64,000 bases of DNA, from assembly GCA_038503035.1 (NCBI GenBank), contig JAVSML010024335.1:210017-274016 (forward strand), written 5' to 3'. Source of the stretch: Crocodylus rhombifer. Its lineage: Eukaryota; Chordata; Crocodylia; Crocodylidae. The position numbers and the translations under genes are program-made. This document shows, piece after piece, positions 62,740-64,000 of the stretch (its first letter is position 1; each line of letters begins with the position of its first letter). The notes under the pieces are model-generated. The model saw only the letters and a list, made by a program, of their open reading frames with translations, made no database searches and was not told the origin of the DNA.

Positions 62740-63370
62740 TAGGGGTGTGCGAAATGGGCCTGTATTCGGTTCAGGTTCAGCCCAAATTGGGGACAGTAAT
62801 TCAATCTGTTGATTCAGATCACTGTCCCAATTTGATTCAGCTGAAGATCTGGTGATGATTCAGATAAACAGGAATTCACCCACAAACACAGCTTTAAATG
62901 TTTTTTCTACGTACCTCCAGGTACCAGGCGTGGCTTGTGAATGCAGCTATGGTGGGGCAGATGGAGTACCTAAGAGGAGAACACAAAGCAGTAGATCCCC
63001 GTGTCCCCCCCTCAGCACCAGCCACTGAGCCAGGTGGGGTGGGGTCCCCTGTGACCAGGAAGTGGATTGGAAGTGCTTCTGATCCACTTCTGGGTCCGCT
63101 GCTGAGTATGCTGGGTACCCTGTGCTCCTGTGGGATGACCTATCCGCTCCACCATCTCAGCGTTCATGACCCACTCGGTAGCTTGAGGTATGTAGAAAAA
63201 ACATTTGAAGGTGTGTCTATGGCTGAATCGTCAAATCTTTCCAAATCAATCTGGAGGGTTTTGATTCAATTCAGAGAGATTAAAGGGTCTCCTGATTTGA
63301 TTCAGATTTGGCAATTCAGCTGCTGAATCAGGCTGAATCGAATCAGTGACTGAAGCTTCACACAGCCCTA
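62740..63370. mobile_element. hAT non-autonomous element with perfect 8-bp target duplication
   Basis: The ends are TAGGGGTGTGCGAA and, in reverse complement, TAGGGCTGTGTGAA. They are flanked on both sides by CTGAGTAG (62732-62739 and 63371-63378), a perfect 8-bp duplication that is diagnostic for hAT. The arms are long: the inner arm AAATGTTTTTTCTACGTAC at 62896 recurs inverted at 63185-63206. Both arms carry many GATTCAG motifs, likely subterminal transposase-binding repeats. The roughly 270-bp centre is GC-rich and has no coding remnant; the open frame across it is not a gene. Confidence 0.92.
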
Positions 63371-64000
63371 CTGAGTAGCTACCATATGGAATTGGATCTT
63401 GTTTCTGGTAGTGCACCCAAGAACTTAAAACATTGGTTATAAGTAAGGCAGAAGTTCTCATATAAGCTGTAACTCACAGTTGACTAAGAAATAAAAAGCC
63501 AGTTTTTAAAACCTCAGCTGAAAGAGAGATATGAAAATAAATGCACAATGGCTTCTTAGTTACAATGTAGCTTGTCATTTGAACATCCCGAGGCACTTTA
63601 CACTTTGCAGATTATCAACATACTCAGCCAGAATCAACATTAACTAGAAAGAGATCCTTAATCTTACAATTAATAGTTCCCCTTTATTAATTAATCTACC
63701 CAATGGGCAAATATTCTACCCACTGGGACTCTCCAATGTCCCATGGGTAGAGTACCAAATAATAGGTAAATATTTTGTCCTTGCAGAATGAATGACAGAC
63801 AGAGTGCTAGACAGAACTGAAGGATTGGAAAAGGGGCCACTGTGGCTGTTAAAGGACAAATAAGATAATAGAGTCCTGTGAAATTACTACTAAACATAAA
63901 GAAGAGCTGTTACAAGGCAGATAAAATGTGCAAGCAAAAAGAGCCAGTTCATGTGCAAAGCCTGGCACAGAAAAAATTGTTACACTGGTCTTAATGATAG

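Noticed and set aside
62898..63326. 142-codon plus-strand open frame
   Set aside because: It lies within the non-autonomous hAT MITE and crosses its inverted arm, so it is not a transposase or host gene.

Overview
This window is vertebrate nuclear DNA, very probably from a crocodilian (a turtle is the main alternative). It carries CR1 LINEs with readable reverse transcriptase, a two-gene PIF/Harbinger transposon, several hAT families with 8-bp target duplications and many palindromic MITEs. This mixture is typical of slowly evolving reptile genomes. There are no bacterial or viral genes, CRISPR arrays, rRNAs or tRNAs. Base composition is AT-rich with GC-rich islands that mostly coincide with transposons.

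The only host gene I can support is a GABA-A receptor beta subunit, best matched to beta2 (GABRB2), on the minus strand. Two coding exons are present with exact splice sites and the lengths expected for the family: a 221-bp exon at 54349-54569 (loop D and loop A regions of the ligand-binding domain) and an 83-bp exon at 5168-5250 (the whole Cys-loop). The phases join correctly. The other exons lie outside the window. The window is therefore about 0.3 kb of exon in about 63.7 kb of intron, including one complete intron of 49,098 bases.

Layout by coordinate. 1-5167: downstream intron with small hAT copies (1620-2596), a hairpin MITE and a CR1 3' tail. 5168-5250: exon 5. 5251-28498: intron with two copies of a 320-340-bp palindromic MITE, GC-rich hairpins, CR1 pieces, a 60-bp minisatellite and two repeats with a hammerhead-ribozyme-like motif. 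28499 to about 33.6 kb: a decayed Harbinger transposon with transposase and SANT/Myb-like partner, both on the minus strand. 33.7-38.2 kb: nested hAT-related repeats that share a roughly 150-bp internal unit. 42207-42606: a 400-base N gap whose flanks are 78-bp inverted copies of each other. 50580-52480: a 5'-truncated CR1 (minus). 52556-53585: a hAT non-autonomous element holding three tandem units and a (CA)17 run. 54349-54569: exon 4. 55872-63370: upstream intron with a hAT, a 2.4-kb near-complete Tigger DNA transposon with TA target duplications (58808-61232), and a hAT MITE with a perfect 8-bp duplication.

The Tigger copy looks, from memory of the consensus, almost identical over its full length to eutherian Tigger1. 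In a reptile this would point to horizontal transfer and is the most interesting signal here. Other points worth checking are the inverted repeat around the assembly gap, the hammerhead-like motif, and the shared TTTARA-type insertion target of the Charlie-like hAT copies.
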